From positions 1 through 41,961 of the forward strand of contig CAYVBQ010000032.1 in assembly GCA_964449775.1 (NCBI GenBank): DNA of 41,961 nt, written 5' to 3'. Made by a program: the position numbers and the translations under genes. Positions 31,263 to 40,525 of the stretch are shown in pieces. The stretch's first letter is position 1. Each line of letters opens with the position of its first letter. This stretch comes from Fen-1258 sp964449775 (GTDB lineage Bacteria > Bacteroidota > Ignavibacteria > Ignavibacteriales > Melioribacteraceae). A model generated the notes under the pieces. It was not told where the DNA came from, did no database searches, and saw only the letters and a program-made list of their open reading frames with translations.

Positions 31263-32864
31263 TTATAATCCTTGCAACGGTTTATTCCCCGGATACTTCA
31301 CAGAATAAACTAATTTTCTGGACACAGATTTACCTCCATCAACATCAAGAATCCATTTCAGTTTACCACTCACAGCATCAAATATTGCACCCGGTGATTC
31401 GATTAGTTTAACAATTATATCTTCATTCTTTGAGATCGGGATTTGATCCTCAACAATAATATTTACTGCGGATTTCTTGTTATTCTTGACTTTGATCTCG
31501 AAGGCAAATGTTCTTTCAACATTGCTGCTAAGAAATTTATCTTCCGAAAAATCTTTCAAGACTTCACGTGAGATCGAAATATTTCTATCTCGCCCAAGTG
31601 ATAATGTAAGTGTGTCCTTTGTAGTTGCGGGATTTATATTTGATTGCCCAACGTAAGAATTCTCAAAGTAAATATTTGCTTGACCCGGCAACAAATTGTA
31701 ATTAGCCCAATCTGTTAAACGCGCAACCAGGAAAGCATTGTTATCTAGTTTAGGCGCGGCGTAATACTCATACTTTGCCGGTACAGTAAATTCTTGAAGA
31801 GAAACGGAATGCGGTTTGCTGTCTGATGGAATTGAATATTTAATTGTCGGGGTGAACTCAACAGAAAGTTGTGTTTCAACAACATCAATATAATCTGCCA
31901 TTGTTTCTGATGGCGCGGCAGCCTCCGACACAACTTGCATGGCTAAATTGTCGACTGCTCTCGCAGCGCCTGCCTTCATCATTTTGTCATATACTACTGG
32001 ACGTGCAAAATCAATAAACCAAGGATTTAATTCAGGTTTGTTATTGTTCACATTTGGATTTCTTGTAGAAAGAATAATAGCGATATCTTTCCAATCCAAT
32101 CTGCTGTTCTGCCAAACGTTTGCCTTGTAGCTTAACTGTGCCGGAGAATTTATTTTATTAACACGCACATCATAAACCGGCTGCCACCCCGCATCGTAGA
32201 TCAGATATGAAAGATTAACTTCAATCGTCCCGGCAGTTTTTCCTGAAACGGTTACAACGATTTCGTTTGTCGGTCTGTTGAGCTGGTTGTTCAATTCATT
32301 CAACTGGTTCTGAATCCGCTCGATGTTTTTCTGAATCATTTTCTGACTTACTGTTAAATCGAAAAATTTATTTTTTATTGCAGCCAGACGATTGCGATAG
32401 AACTCAGCCATCTTTTGCAGCTCAGCAACCGAGACTCCAACTTTCTCGTTGCCAATATTTTTGTTGGCAAGAATCAGATCAACTTCATATTTCAGAACAT
32501 CATTCTCGTTTTGATTGAACGCCAACATCTTGTTCTGAAATTCAAGCGAATCTTCAAGCGCTTTTATTTGCGAAGTCTTTTCCGGCTGCCGTAAGTAATC
32601 AAACCTCTGCAAAACCGACATAATGATTGCATCACCACTGGCGGAAATATTAATACTGTTTCTATCAATATTTGAGGCTAAACCAGTGAAGACAATATCG
32701 TTTGCCCCCTTCTCAATCTTAGCTGTAGCTGAATAGCTTAATTGCGCACCTCTCAAGAAAACCTTAACATTTGAAAGGGTGGATTTAACAACAATTTCAT
32801 CCGATGCGAATGAAATTGATGAAACGAATGATATGATCAATATTGCGTATATAATTTTTTTCAT
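31263..32864 (-). CDS. MuiA-family (DUF4140/DUF4139) exported protein
   Basis: 533 residues with a Sec signal peptide (MKKIIYAILIISFVSSISFA, cut near residue 20). An N-terminal DUF4140 strand domain (STLSNVKVFLRGAQLSYSAT) is followed by a coiled coil (about 75-180, NIERIQNQLNELNNQLN) and DUF4139 (SYLIYDAGWQPVYDVRV ... ILSTRNPNVNN). The family is named after a mucoidy inhibitor; its function is not established. A GGGTAGGACA ribosome site precedes the ATG. It is a periplasmic or outer-surface protein. Single-gene unit. Confidence 0.88.
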   Translation of the reverse strand: MKKIIYAILIISFVSSISFASDEIVVKSTLSNVKVFLRGAQLSYSATAKIEKGANDIVFTGLASNIDRNSINISASGDAIIMSVLQRFDYLRQPEKTSQIKALEDSLEFQNKMLAFNQNENDVLKYEVDLILANKNIGNEKVGVSVAELQKMAEFYRNRLAAIKNKFFDLTVSQKMIQKNIERIQNQLNELNNQLNRPTNEIVVTVSGKTAGTIEVNLSYLIYDAGWQPVYDVRVNKINSPAQLSYKANVWQNSRLDWKDIAIILSTRNPNVNNNKPELNPWFIDFARPVVYDKMMKAGAARAVDNLAMQVVSEAAAPSETMADYIDVVETQLSVEFTPTIKYSIPSDSKPHSVSLQEFTVPAKYEYYAAPKLDNNAFLVARLTDWANYNLLPGQANIYFENSYVGQSNINPATTKDTLTLSLGRDRNISISREVLKDFSEDKFLSSNVERTFAFEIKVKNNKKSAVNIIVEDQIPISKNEDIIVKLIESPGAIFDAVSGKLKWILDVDGGKSVSRKLVYSVKYPGNKPLQGL

Positions 32865-32884
32865 TGTCCTACCCGCTGTTTGTT

Positions 32885-32892
32885 CAAAGATA
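32885..32892 (-). promoter_or_regulatory. Possible -7 element of the MuiA-family gene
   Basis: TATCTTTG on the minus strand, 21 bp upstream of the ATG, fits the TAnnTTTG consensus. No clear -33 TTG at the expected distance. Confidence 0.35.
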
Positions 32893-33050
32893 ACAAAACT
32901 GCTTCTTATACATAACTAGAATTTTTTCTGTTCCATATTTCATACAAAGCAAATCTATGGACCTATTCACCTTTCATTCTAAAGCATCTTTCTTTATTTT
33001 TCGAAGCAATTAAATAAGATTATAATTCATTCCTCATTCAAAAAGATTTC

Positions 33051-34550
33051 ATGAAAAAATTATTACTCGAACTTCTCACAAAATACTTTGCTTCAATTGC
33101 CGGGAACTGGTCAGCCAAGCTATTACCGATTTTGAATGGCAAGCTTTCTGAGCCGCAAATAGACACCTTTGTTGAGAGCAGCTTAAATACTTTTATTGAA
33201 GTAATTGAGACGGGCGACTATAAATCTGCCGACCAATACTTGATAGATACATACACTTTATTTTCAGAAGCGAATTTGAACCTGCTTGAAGTCAGCCAGC
33301 TCTTTAGTCAAGGCAGATTTGCCGTTCTCAACTTTATTGAGAATGACGCAATGAGTAATACTGATCCTGTAATTCTTCTCGGATTTTTTGATGAATTGAT
33401 CGAACAGATTTATGCCCGCTACGGTGTCCTTCATCAAGACACAAAGATGAATGAGCTGGAATTGGACCGTGACCGTCTTGCATCAAAACTTGAATTGAAT
33501 CAGCAGTACTTGAAGAACATCTTACATTCCTCGGATCAAGCCATCATGATAGTTGATCAAAACGAAAAGTTTATTGCTTGGAATAAAGGGGCGGAAAAGA
33601 TTTTTGGTTACACAGAAGATGAAATACTTGGCAAGAATTCATCTTATCTTTTCCCTGTAGGTGATAAATATATAAAAGAGCTTCAGCAGATTATAGAAGA
33701 TGCAAAAAAAATCGGTTATAAAAGTATAGTTGAAACCGAGCGCAGGAAGAAGAATGGAGAGTTAGTTACAGTACGCCTGAGTGTTTCTCAATTACCAGGC
33801 AACAACGGAGAGTATGCCGGAAGGTCAATCATCATTAAGGATTTTACCGAGTTTAAGCGTTTACAGGCACAAATTGATCAATCTGAAAAATTAGCCGTAA
33901 TCGGTCAACTTGCAGCCGGCATTGCCCACGAAATTGGAAATCCGTTGACTTCAATTTCTGCTCTTGTTCAAATTTTGCAGAGAAGAAGTCAAGATCAATT
34001 CATGGGTGAGCAGCTTGCGAACATTAAAGAGAATATTGAGCGTATTACTAAAATTGTTCGTGAGCTGGTAGATTTCTCACGTCCACCGAGTTATGAAACT
34101 ACAATTCAAGACATTACAGATGTTATCAAGACAGCTCTCGGAATCGTTAAGTACGATAAACGTATTCGCAAAGTTCAGTTCGATACTGACTTTAAAAATG
34201 TTTTGCCAAACGTTCGTGTTGCGGCAGATCAACTGCTTCAAGTGATAATAAATATACTTATCAACGCCCTCGATGCAATTGAGGGGAATGGAACTATATC
34301 TCTTAAATCCGATTATGATAAAAATAATATCTATGTTGAAATTACGGATGATGGCTCCGGAATGGATGAAGATACAGTTGCGAAAATTTTTGATCCATTC
34401 TTCACTACAAAAGAAGTTGGGAAAGGAACCGGGCTCGGCTTATCTGTTAGTTATGGGATAGTAAAACGATTTAACGGTGAGATTAAGGTGAAAAGTGAAT
34501 TAAACAAAGGAAGTTCTTTCATAATAAGTCTTCCTATAATTGATAATTAG
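33051..34550 (+). CDS. PAS-domain sensor histidine kinase
   Basis: 499 residues and no membrane segment, so a cytoplasmic sensor. Residues 1-140 form a helical input domain similar in style to RsbRD/globin-like N-termini. A PAS domain follows (about 155-270, SDQAIMIVDQNEKFIAWNKGAEKIFGY), then HisKA with LAAGIAHEIGNPLTSIS (phospho-acceptor H293) and the HATPase with N, G1 (DDGSGM) and G2 (GKGTGLGL) boxes. The H-box AHEIGNPL is NtrB-like. Twelve bp separate it from the NtrC-type regulator gene, its certain partner. The signal is unknown. Confidence 0.93.
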   Translation: MKKLLLELLTKYFASIAGNWSAKLLPILNGKLSEPQIDTFVESSLNTFIEVIETGDYKSADQYLIDTYTLFSEANLNLLEVSQLFSQGRFAVLNFIENDAMSNTDPVILLGFFDELIEQIYARYGVLHQDTKMNELELDRDRLASKLELNQQYLKNILHSSDQAIMIVDQNEKFIAWNKGAEKIFGYTEDEILGKNSSYLFPVGDKYIKELQQIIEDAKKIGYKSIVETERRKKNGELVTVRLSVSQLPGNNGEYAGRSIIIKDFTEFKRLQAQIDQSEKLAVIGQLAAGIAHEIGNPLTSISALVQILQRRSQDQFMGEQLANIKENIERITKIVRELVDFSRPPSYETTIQDITDVIKTALGIVKYDKRIRKVQFDTDFKNVLPNVRVAADQLLQVIINILINALDAIEGNGTISLKSDYDKNNIYVEITDDGSGMDEDTVAKIFDPFFTTKEVGKGTGLGLSVSYGIVKRFNGEIKVKSELNKGSSFIISLPIIDN

Positions 34551-34562
34551 GCTGGAGAAGTA

Positions 34563-35933
34563 ATGCTTGCTAAAATTTTGATTGTTGATGATGAGAAGCC
34601 AATCCGGGATTCTCTTAAGATGGTTTTAACTGAAGAAGGATTTACTGCCGATGTAGCGGGCGATGGTGAAGAAGCGCTTCTAAAAATTCAAGAAAATAGT
34701 TATGACATTGTAATCTCAGATATAAAAATGCCGAAACTTGACGGAATGCAGCTTCTTGAATCTGCTTCAAAAATTTCACCGGAAACATTTTTTATTATCA
34801 TGACTGCATATGCATCAGTGAAAACCGCAATTGAGGCGCTCAGGCATGGAGCGTTTGACTACTTGATAAAACCTGTTGAGTTCGAAGATGTTATCATTCG
34901 CGTGAAGCGATTGATCGACTATAAAAAGTTGGCTGCTGAAAATAAATTCTTGAGGCAAAGAATTTCATCCGATACAGGATTTGCCAATCTCATTGGTAAA
35001 AGCGAACCAATGAAAAAAGTATTTGATGTCATTTCACAGGTTGCACCAACAAATAGTAACGTACTGATATTTGGAAAAAGCGGAACCGGAAAAGAACTTG
35101 TGGCAAAAGCAATTCATAACAACAGCAACCGCAAAGACAAAATATTTCTTCCAATAAACTGCGGTGCAATTTCCGAGAATTTAATTGAGAGCGAATTGTT
35201 CGGACATAAAAAGGGATCGTTCACGGGTGCTTCTGATGATAAGACCGGGTTATTTAAAGTTGCCGATGGCGGAACACTTTTTCTTGATGAGATCGGCGAG
35301 CTTCCTCTGAATCTTCAAGTAAAACTTTTACGTGCAATTGAAGATAGGGAGTTTATTCCGGTAGGTGGTATTAAAGCCGTTAGCACCGATGTTAGAATTA
35401 TAGCTGCTACTAATCAAGACCTTTATGAAAAGACAAAGACGAATGAATTCCGAGAAGATCTTTATTACCGATTGAATGTCATCGAAATAAAATTGCCAAC
35501 TCTCAATGAACGAACCGAAGATATTCCATTACTGGTCAATCACTTTATAGATAAATTTTCAAAAGAGATGGGGAAAAAAATTATTGGTGTTGATAACGAA
35601 ACAATGAAGATGTTATTAGTTCATGATTGGCGCGGAGGTGTGAGAGAGTTAGAAAATGTGATTGAACGCGCAATGATTTTCGCTTCAAAGGAAAATATAA
35701 CCGCTGCGGATTTAGCTGACCATGTTCGCGGCAGAAGTATTCAGGAAGGATTTCCCGATGCATTAAAAGATGCTATGAAAGATTTTGAAAAGGAACATAT
35801 CTTAAAAACAATCAGAAAATTTGATTACAACAAAGAAGAAGCATCCAGGGCTCTTGAGATTGGTCTTTCCTCTCTCTATAGAAAAATGGATGAGCTCGGA
35901 ATACCTACAAGAATTACAAAGGAAGAAAATTAG
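34563..35933 (+). CDS. NtrC-family sigma-54-dependent response regulator
   Basis: 456 residues: a receiver domain (DDE at 9-11, phospho-acceptor D53 in VISDIKMP, K104-type in LIKPVE), an AAA+ domain with Walker A FGKSGTGKELVA, the sigma-54 contact loop as GSFTGA (Ser for the usual Ala, a common variant) and Walker B GGTLFLDEIGELP, then a Fis-type helix-turn-helix (EEASRALEIGLSSLYRKMDELG). It should activate sigma-54 promoters when phosphorylated by the kinase upstream. Targets are not visible here. Confidence 0.95.
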   Translation: MLAKILIVDDEKPIRDSLKMVLTEEGFTADVAGDGEEALLKIQENSYDIVISDIKMPKLDGMQLLESASKISPETFFIIMTAYASVKTAIEALRHGAFDYLIKPVEFEDVIIRVKRLIDYKKLAAENKFLRQRISSDTGFANLIGKSEPMKKVFDVISQVAPTNSNVLIFGKSGTGKELVAKAIHNNSNRKDKIFLPINCGAISENLIESELFGHKKGSFTGASDDKTGLFKVADGGTLFLDEIGELPLNLQVKLLRAIEDREFIPVGGIKAVSTDVRIIAATNQDLYEKTKTNEFREDLYYRLNVIEIKLPTLNERTEDIPLLVNHFIDKFSKEMGKKIIGVDNETMKMLLVHDWRGGVRELENVIERAMIFASKENITAADLADHVRGRSIQEGFPDALKDAMKDFEKEHILKTIRKFDYNKEEASRALEIGLSSLYRKMDELGIPTRITKEEN

Positions 35934-35942
35934 AATTATTTT

Positions 35943-36086
35943 TGAGCTCACTCTAAAAAGGTATTTTTAGTATTTGTCATTGCGAGCGGAGCGAAGCAAT
36001 CTTCAGAATTTAGTTCAAAGACAATAGATTGCTTCGTCGCTTCGCTCCTCGCAATGACAGAAATAACCTTTTCATAGTAGACTCAT
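35943..36086. repeat. MITE-like palindromic repeat, copy 2
   Basis: Same design as 20790-20940: TGAGCTCACTCTAAAAAGG opposite CCTTTTCATAGTAGACTCA, with inner GTCATTGCGAGCGGAGCG and AGCAATCT facing AGATTGCTTCG and CGCAATGAC. It follows the NtrC-type gene and might act as a transcript-end hairpin. Confidence 0.75.
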
Positions 36087-36133
36087 TTTTTATTCAACAA
36101 AAATTGTTTAGATAAAAATCAAGAACTTATATT

Positions 36134-36265
36134 GTGCCCAAGTTTAGATTGTACTTTATTCTCTTGTCGTTAGTTCTGACATTTATTGTTACCTCTAATT
36201 TCTTATCACAATCAGAAAAGCTTGGTGGTATTTTTTTAAACACAGCTCCACACAAATCTCATTGA
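36134..36265 (+). pseudogene. Signal-peptide fragment of a lost secreted protein
   Basis: From a GTG at 36134 the frame reads VPKFRLYFILLSLVLTFIVT then SNFLSQSEKLGGIF and stops at 36263-36265. This is a textbook export signal with almost no mature part, so it is probably the 5' stub of a deleted gene. A small exported peptide cannot be excluded. The gap 35934-36461 holds this, repeat copy 2 and the remnant at 36313-36423. Confidence 0.35.
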
Positions 36266-36312
36266 AGAAATTCAGCTATATAAATTTTAATTGAGGGAAG
36301 CATTCCTCTTCA

Positions 36313-36423
36313 CAGCATCAAAACTCCATACTCACACCGATCGTAGGCAACAAACCGATTGATGATTGATCATCAATTTTCCCTTTTCGGTAATCCCGGC
36401 GTATCGAGATTTAGATTTATTTT
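36313..36423 (-). pseudogene. C-terminal remnant of an outer-membrane beta-barrel protein
   Basis: A minus-strand frame reads ISIRRDYRKGKIDDQ, then GLLPTIGVSMEF and a stop. Alternating hydrophobic residues and a C-terminal Phe are typical of the last strand of outer-membrane barrels. The frame is closed upstream and there is no start, so only the end of the gene survives. Confidence 0.4.
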
Positions 36424-36461
36424 ATTATATTTGACTCAGTTCTCATCGAAAATCGAAGGGC

Positions 36462-37952
36462 ATGGAAAAGAATAAGATCAACTTCGAAGTCTTAAAAGAG
36501 TTTAATAGCGGATTCAATAATATTTTCTTTTCGATTACACATTCCAACGGATCGAGGGAGGATTTTATCTCTGACTCGGTTGAGCAAATCACCGGCTACA
36601 CACCTTCTGAGATAATCAGTTTTCCAGAAAAACATTACTCACTCATTTGCGAAGAAGATCTTGGTCTTGTCAAAAAAAATCTTACAGAATTTGAAAATGA
36701 CCTTTCTAAAGATTCTTTTGAACTAACTTACAGAGTTAATTCAAAATCTGGCGAACAAATTTGGGTGAAAGAGTTTTTAAGATTGGAACGTGAGGAAAAA
36801 GACACTTCAATAACAGTGAGAAAGAGCTTCGTTCTGAGCATTGATGATATTAAGCAAGACGAAGCGCAACTTCAAAAATCGAGCGACTTACTTAAAGATC
36901 TCAACGTATCGAAAGATAAATTTATTTCGATTGTATCACATGATTTAAGAGCTCCGTTTACAACTCTTCTCGGCTTCTCCGAAATTCTTCTCAACGAACG
37001 AGATATTTCAGAGGATGAACGTAACGAATATATCCGTTACATCTATGATGCTTCTAAGTCGCAGCTTAATCTTATTAATTGTCTGCTTGATTGGTCTCGT
37101 TTACAGACTGGCAGAATTAAAGTTGAGCCGGTTCGTCTCAATGTTAAGTCTGTCGTTTCAACAGCGGTTACTCCACTTACCGGTGATGCGGTAAGAAAAA
37201 ACATTGATGTTAAAATTGATATTCCGGTTGATCTTTATATTAACGCAGACGAGCGATTGATAAGCCAGGCTGTAGTAAATTTAGCTACTAATGCAATTAA
37301 GTTTACACCGGAAGGAAAAGAGATTCACCTCTCCTCAAGCCGATTTAAAGAAGGGATGATCGAAATTGTTGTTAAGGATGAAGGGCTTGGTATTTCGGAA
37401 GAGAACCAAACAAAACTATTTAAGATAGATCAAAAATTTTCTCTCGTTGGGACGAATGGAGAAAAAGGAAGCGGACTTGGCTTAACATTAGTCAAAGAAA
37501 TTATTGAAAAGCACGGAGGACAAGTTTGGTTCTATTCACAAGTTGGTGAAGGCAGTGAGTTTCACTTCACTGTTCCGGAAGCCAATAATCTTGTTTTGTT
37601 AGTTGAAGATGATCAGGGCATTAGAGCACTTTACAAAAGGATAATCGAGCAAGCTCTTCCAAATTTTGAAGTGAAATTTGCCGATAATGGTTACGAAGCT
37701 ATCGGAATGTATCGCAACCTGTTGCCGACAATCGTCATTACCGATCATGATATGCCGCTCATGAATGGGATTCAATTAGTTGAAGCTATACAGAAGAAAG
37801 AATCAAACAGAACGGTACCAATAATTGTCGTCTCTTCAAAACTTACCGAAGAGATCACTAAAAAATATTTGCGTCTCGGTGTTGATAGAATAATTTCCAA
37901 ACCGGTAGAGCATGATTTGTTAGTACAACAAATAAGAGAATGTTTATACTGA
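36462..37952 (+). CDS. Hybrid histidine kinase with C-terminal receiver
   Basis: 496 residues: a PAS domain (about 15-125, SDSVEQITGYTPSEI), HisKA with ISIVSHDLRAPFTTLLGF (H160), a HATPase with N box (ATNAIKF), DEGLGI and GSGLGL, and a receiver domain from about 380 with LLVEDDQG and phospho-acceptor D428 in VITDHDMPLMNG. No membrane segment, so it is cytoplasmic and reads an internal signal or a partner. It is followed 39 bp later by the UpxY/NusG-like gene. An AAGGGC ribosome site precedes the ATG. Confidence 0.93.
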   Translation: MEKNKINFEVLKEFNSGFNNIFFSITHSNGSREDFISDSVEQITGYTPSEIISFPEKHYSLICEEDLGLVKKNLTEFENDLSKDSFELTYRVNSKSGEQIWVKEFLRLEREEKDTSITVRKSFVLSIDDIKQDEAQLQKSSDLLKDLNVSKDKFISIVSHDLRAPFTTLLGFSEILLNERDISEDERNEYIRYIYDASKSQLNLINCLLDWSRLQTGRIKVEPVRLNVKSVVSTAVTPLTGDAVRKNIDVKIDIPVDLYINADERLISQAVVNLATNAIKFTPEGKEIHLSSSRFKEGMIEIVVKDEGLGISEENQTKLFKIDQKFSLVGTNGEKGSGLGLTLVKEIIEKHGGQVWFYSQVGEGSEFHFTVPEANNLVLLVEDDQGIRALYKRIIEQALPNFEVKFADNGYEAIGMYRNLLPTIVITDHDMPLMNGIQLVEAIQKKESNRTVPIIVVSSKLTEEITKKYLRLGVDRIISKPVEHDLLVQQIRECLY

Positions 37953-37991
37953 GATCAATTTTAATCCTCAATTCTAACAAAGCTGGTTAAG

Positions 37992-38513
37992 ATGACTACC
38001 GCGAATGACATAATTGTAAAACATTGGTTTGCTCTTTACACAAAACCACGCCATGAATTCAAAGCTGCTCTTCAACTTGAAAGTGTGTCAATAGAGCACT
38101 ACCTTCCTGCTTTGACTGTAAAGAAACAATGGGGCGACAGAAAGAAAAAAATTACCGAACCATTGTTCCGTGGTTATATTTTTATTTATTCGAATGAAAG
38201 AGAACGATGGCTCGCGGTTTCGCAATCAACAATTGTGCGGACGATTTGTTTCAATGGTAAACCTTCCGTGATTCCCGAATGGCAAATTGAAAGTCTAAAA
38301 AAAATGTTGAGCGAATCTCCGGAAGTATTTGTTAGCGATAAAATTGAAATCGGCACAAAGGTTAAAATTGTTGATGGTCCATTCAAAGATGTAATTGGTG
38401 TTGTAACGGGCGAGCAAGAGGACAAATGGCTTGCGGTTTCAATTGATCTGTTAAGATGTTCAGTTAAGGTTCGGCTCCCAAAGGAAAGCGTTCTCAAATT
38501 TCTCGAAAAGTAA
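37992..38513 (+). CDS. UpxY/NusG-like transcription antiterminator
   Basis: 173 residues: an NGN domain (HWFALYTKPRHEFKAALQLE ... YLPAL, KKKITEPLFRGYIFI) and a C-terminal KOW domain (KVKIVDGPFKDVIGVVTGEQ). Paralogues of NusG of this type (UpxY, RfaH-like) keep RNA polymerase processive across specific long operons, often polysaccharide loci. No such locus is in the window; the neighbour downstream is the TRAP operon. Length and order are normal. Confidence 0.9.
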   Translation: MTTANDIIVKHWFALYTKPRHEFKAALQLESVSIEHYLPALTVKKQWGDRKKKITEPLFRGYIFIYSNERERWLAVSQSTIVRTICFNGKPSVIPEWQIESLKKMLSESPEVFVSDKIEIGTKVKIVDGPFKDVIGVVTGEQEDKWLAVSIDLLRCSVKVRLPKESVLKFLEK

Positions 38514-38619
38514 TTTTTTCCCATCCAGATAATTTTTTTATTGCATATTTATTGTATATTAATTCAGTTGTAATTGAAAATTTAAAATTAATACTTAATA
38601 ACCTTCCAAGAGGGATAGT

Positions 38620-39510
38620 ATGAAAACGTCGAGCTTTCAAAAAGTAATTCTTTTTGCATTTATTATAACTGCTTTTTTCTTGAGTTCTTGTGCCGGAAGG
38701 AAAGCAGTTTTTTTAGAAAATCAAGAAACCCCTAAATCCAGCGAGATTACATCTGAAGTAAAATTGGATCTGCGTGCTGTTGCTGACGCTCTTTGGGAAT
38801 TACGCGGGAGTCCCGACAAAGCACGAGAAATGTTGAATGCCTATATTGCTGCTTCCGAAGCCAATCCAACTGATATAAAATTATTAGCTCGTTTATCGCG
38901 TGCATATTATTTGGTTGCAAATTATGTCGAATCCGACCCGGAAAAGAAAGATGAATTATTTACAAAGGGCTTGGAGACCGGTGAAAGAGCATTAGGATTG
39001 ATTCCTGAATTTAGAAAAATCTATGCCGATACCGAAGATGTAAAGCTAGCCGTCAAGGCGGTTGGTATCGAAGGTATCGAGGCGATATATTGGACTGGAG
39101 CCAATTATGGAAAATGGGCAGCTGAGAAAAATCTGCTGATTAGATTAGGAAATAAATCAAAAATTGAGGCATATAATCAACGCGTCTTTGACCTTGACAG
39201 AAACTTTTTCTATGGAGCGGCTGATAGATTTTTCGGTGCACTTCCTACAAAAGTTCCGGGCGGAGATCTAAACCTTTCTAAATTCCATTTTGAAAAATCA
39301 ATCGAACTTGCACCAAATTATTTTGGGACACGTACTTTATACGCAGAGTATTATGCTACTAAAGCGCAGGATAAAGAGACCTTTGTTAAACAGCTTGAAT
39401 ATGTTATAAACACTCCTTATGACATAATACCTGAAATTACTCCTGAAAATAAATACGAACAAGAGCATGCAAAAAAATTATTAGGGAGAGTAGATGAATT
39501 CTTCAAATAA
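38620..39510 (+). CDS. tatT: TatT component of a TPAT-type TRAP transporter
   Basis: 296-residue lipoprotein: signal with lipobox LSSCAG (Cys near residue 24), then a TPR-like alpha-helical body (AREMLNAYIAASEANPTDIKLLARLSRAYY and LNLSKFHFEKSIELAPNYFGTRTLYAEYY). TatT proteins form periplasmic trimers that dock with the substrate-binding protein. The stop lies 17 bp inside the start of dctP, so the two are translationally coupled. GAGGG precedes the ATG. Confidence 0.88.
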   Translation: MKTSSFQKVILFAFIITAFFLSSCAGRKAVFLENQETPKSSEITSEVKLDLRAVADALWELRGSPDKAREMLNAYIAASEANPTDIKLLARLSRAYYLVANYVESDPEKKDELFTKGLETGERALGLIPEFRKIYADTEDVKLAVKAVGIEGIEAIYWTGANYGKWAAEKNLLIRLGNKSKIEAYNQRVFDLDRNFFYGAADRFFGALPTKVPGGDLNLSKFHFEKSIELAPNYFGTRTLYAEYYATKAQDKETFVKQLEYVINTPYDIIPEITPENKYEQEHAKKLLGRVDEFFK

Positions 39511-40525
39511 AAGATTTTTTACCATCGTTTTCATTTTTCTTCTTACGCTAATCTTCTACGGTAATAAATTTGTATTACAGGAAGTTTATGAAATTAGATT
39601 CGCAACTATCGCCCCTGATGGTACTCCTTGGTCAGACCAATTGAAAGAAATGAAAAAGAGAGTTGAGAAAGAGGGAAATGGACGGATAAAGTTCGTCGTT
39701 TATACTAGCGGTCAGTTAGGCGGAGAAATTGAAACATTGCGTTCTTTACAACGCGGAAGAATTCAAGCTTGGGGAGGAAGTGTCGGGGCGGTAACAGCAA
39801 TCGTTCCGGAACTTCAGTTGCTTGAATTACCTTACTTATTTTTGAATGAAAAAGAAACCGATTATATTCTCGATAACGTAGTATTTAAACCCTATTCAGA
39901 TCTTCTGGCAATTAAAGGATTTATTTTACATAGTTGGAATGAAAACGGCTGGAGACATTTCGCAACTAAGAAAAAACCAATTTTTAACCCTTCCGATCTC
40001 AAAGGATTGAAGATTAGATCTCAGGAAAGTCAAATTCATATTGAAATGTGGAAAGCATTTGGCGCTTCGCCTGTTCCAATTTCTATTCCAGAAGTGATGA
40101 GTGCGCTTCAAACCGGACTTGTTGATGGATTTGATAATTCAACATTATTCACGTCTGCTACAGGATGGTACCAAGGCATAGACCATTTTGTTCAATCGGC
40201 TCACATGTATCAGCCCGGGGTTATTATTTATAATAAGAAGTTCTTAGACTCGCTTCCTCAAGATATTCAAAAAATATTACTAGGCGATCAGAAATTTGAA
40301 GCCCAATTGGGGAGAAAAGGTGTGCGTGAAATAGAGCCTGAGATTATTAAAATTCTCGAAAAGGATGGAGTTAAAGTCCATAAAATGTCCATGACACAGA
40401 GAGAAGAATTTGCAAAATTAGCAAGAACTATTCATCCTAAATTTAGAAATATCGTCGGCGCTGAATTGTACGATAAGGTTCAAAATGCTCTTCGTGATTT
40501 CAGAAATAAATCGGGTAACAAATGA
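39494..40525 (+). CDS. dctP: TRAP transporter solute-binding protein DctP
   Basis: 343 residues with an N-terminal export signal (RFFTIVFIFLLTLIFYGN). The mature part has the DctP pattern: IRFATIAPDGTPWSDQLKEM, GQLGGEIETLRSLQRG, and LKGLKIRSQES with the Arg that normally pairs with a carboxylate ligand, then GLVDGFDN. It is periplasmic or lipid-associated and binds an organic acid-like solute. It overlaps tatT upstream and dctQ by 4 bp downstream. Confidence 0.95.
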   Translation: MNSSNKRFFTIVFIFLLTLIFYGNKFVLQEVYEIRFATIAPDGTPWSDQLKEMKKRVEKEGNGRIKFVVYTSGQLGGEIETLRSLQRGRIQAWGGSVGAVTAIVPELQLLELPYLFLNEKETDYILDNVVFKPYSDLLAIKGFILHSWNENGWRHFATKKKPIFNPSDLKGLKIRSQESQIHIEMWKAFGASPVPISIPEVMSALQTGLVDGFDNSTLFTSATGWYQGIDHFVQSAHMYQPGVIIYNKKFLDSLPQDIQKILLGDQKFEAQLGRKGVREIEPEIIKILEKDGVKVHKMSMTQREEFAKLARTIHPKFRNIVGAELYDKVQNALRDFRNKSGNK

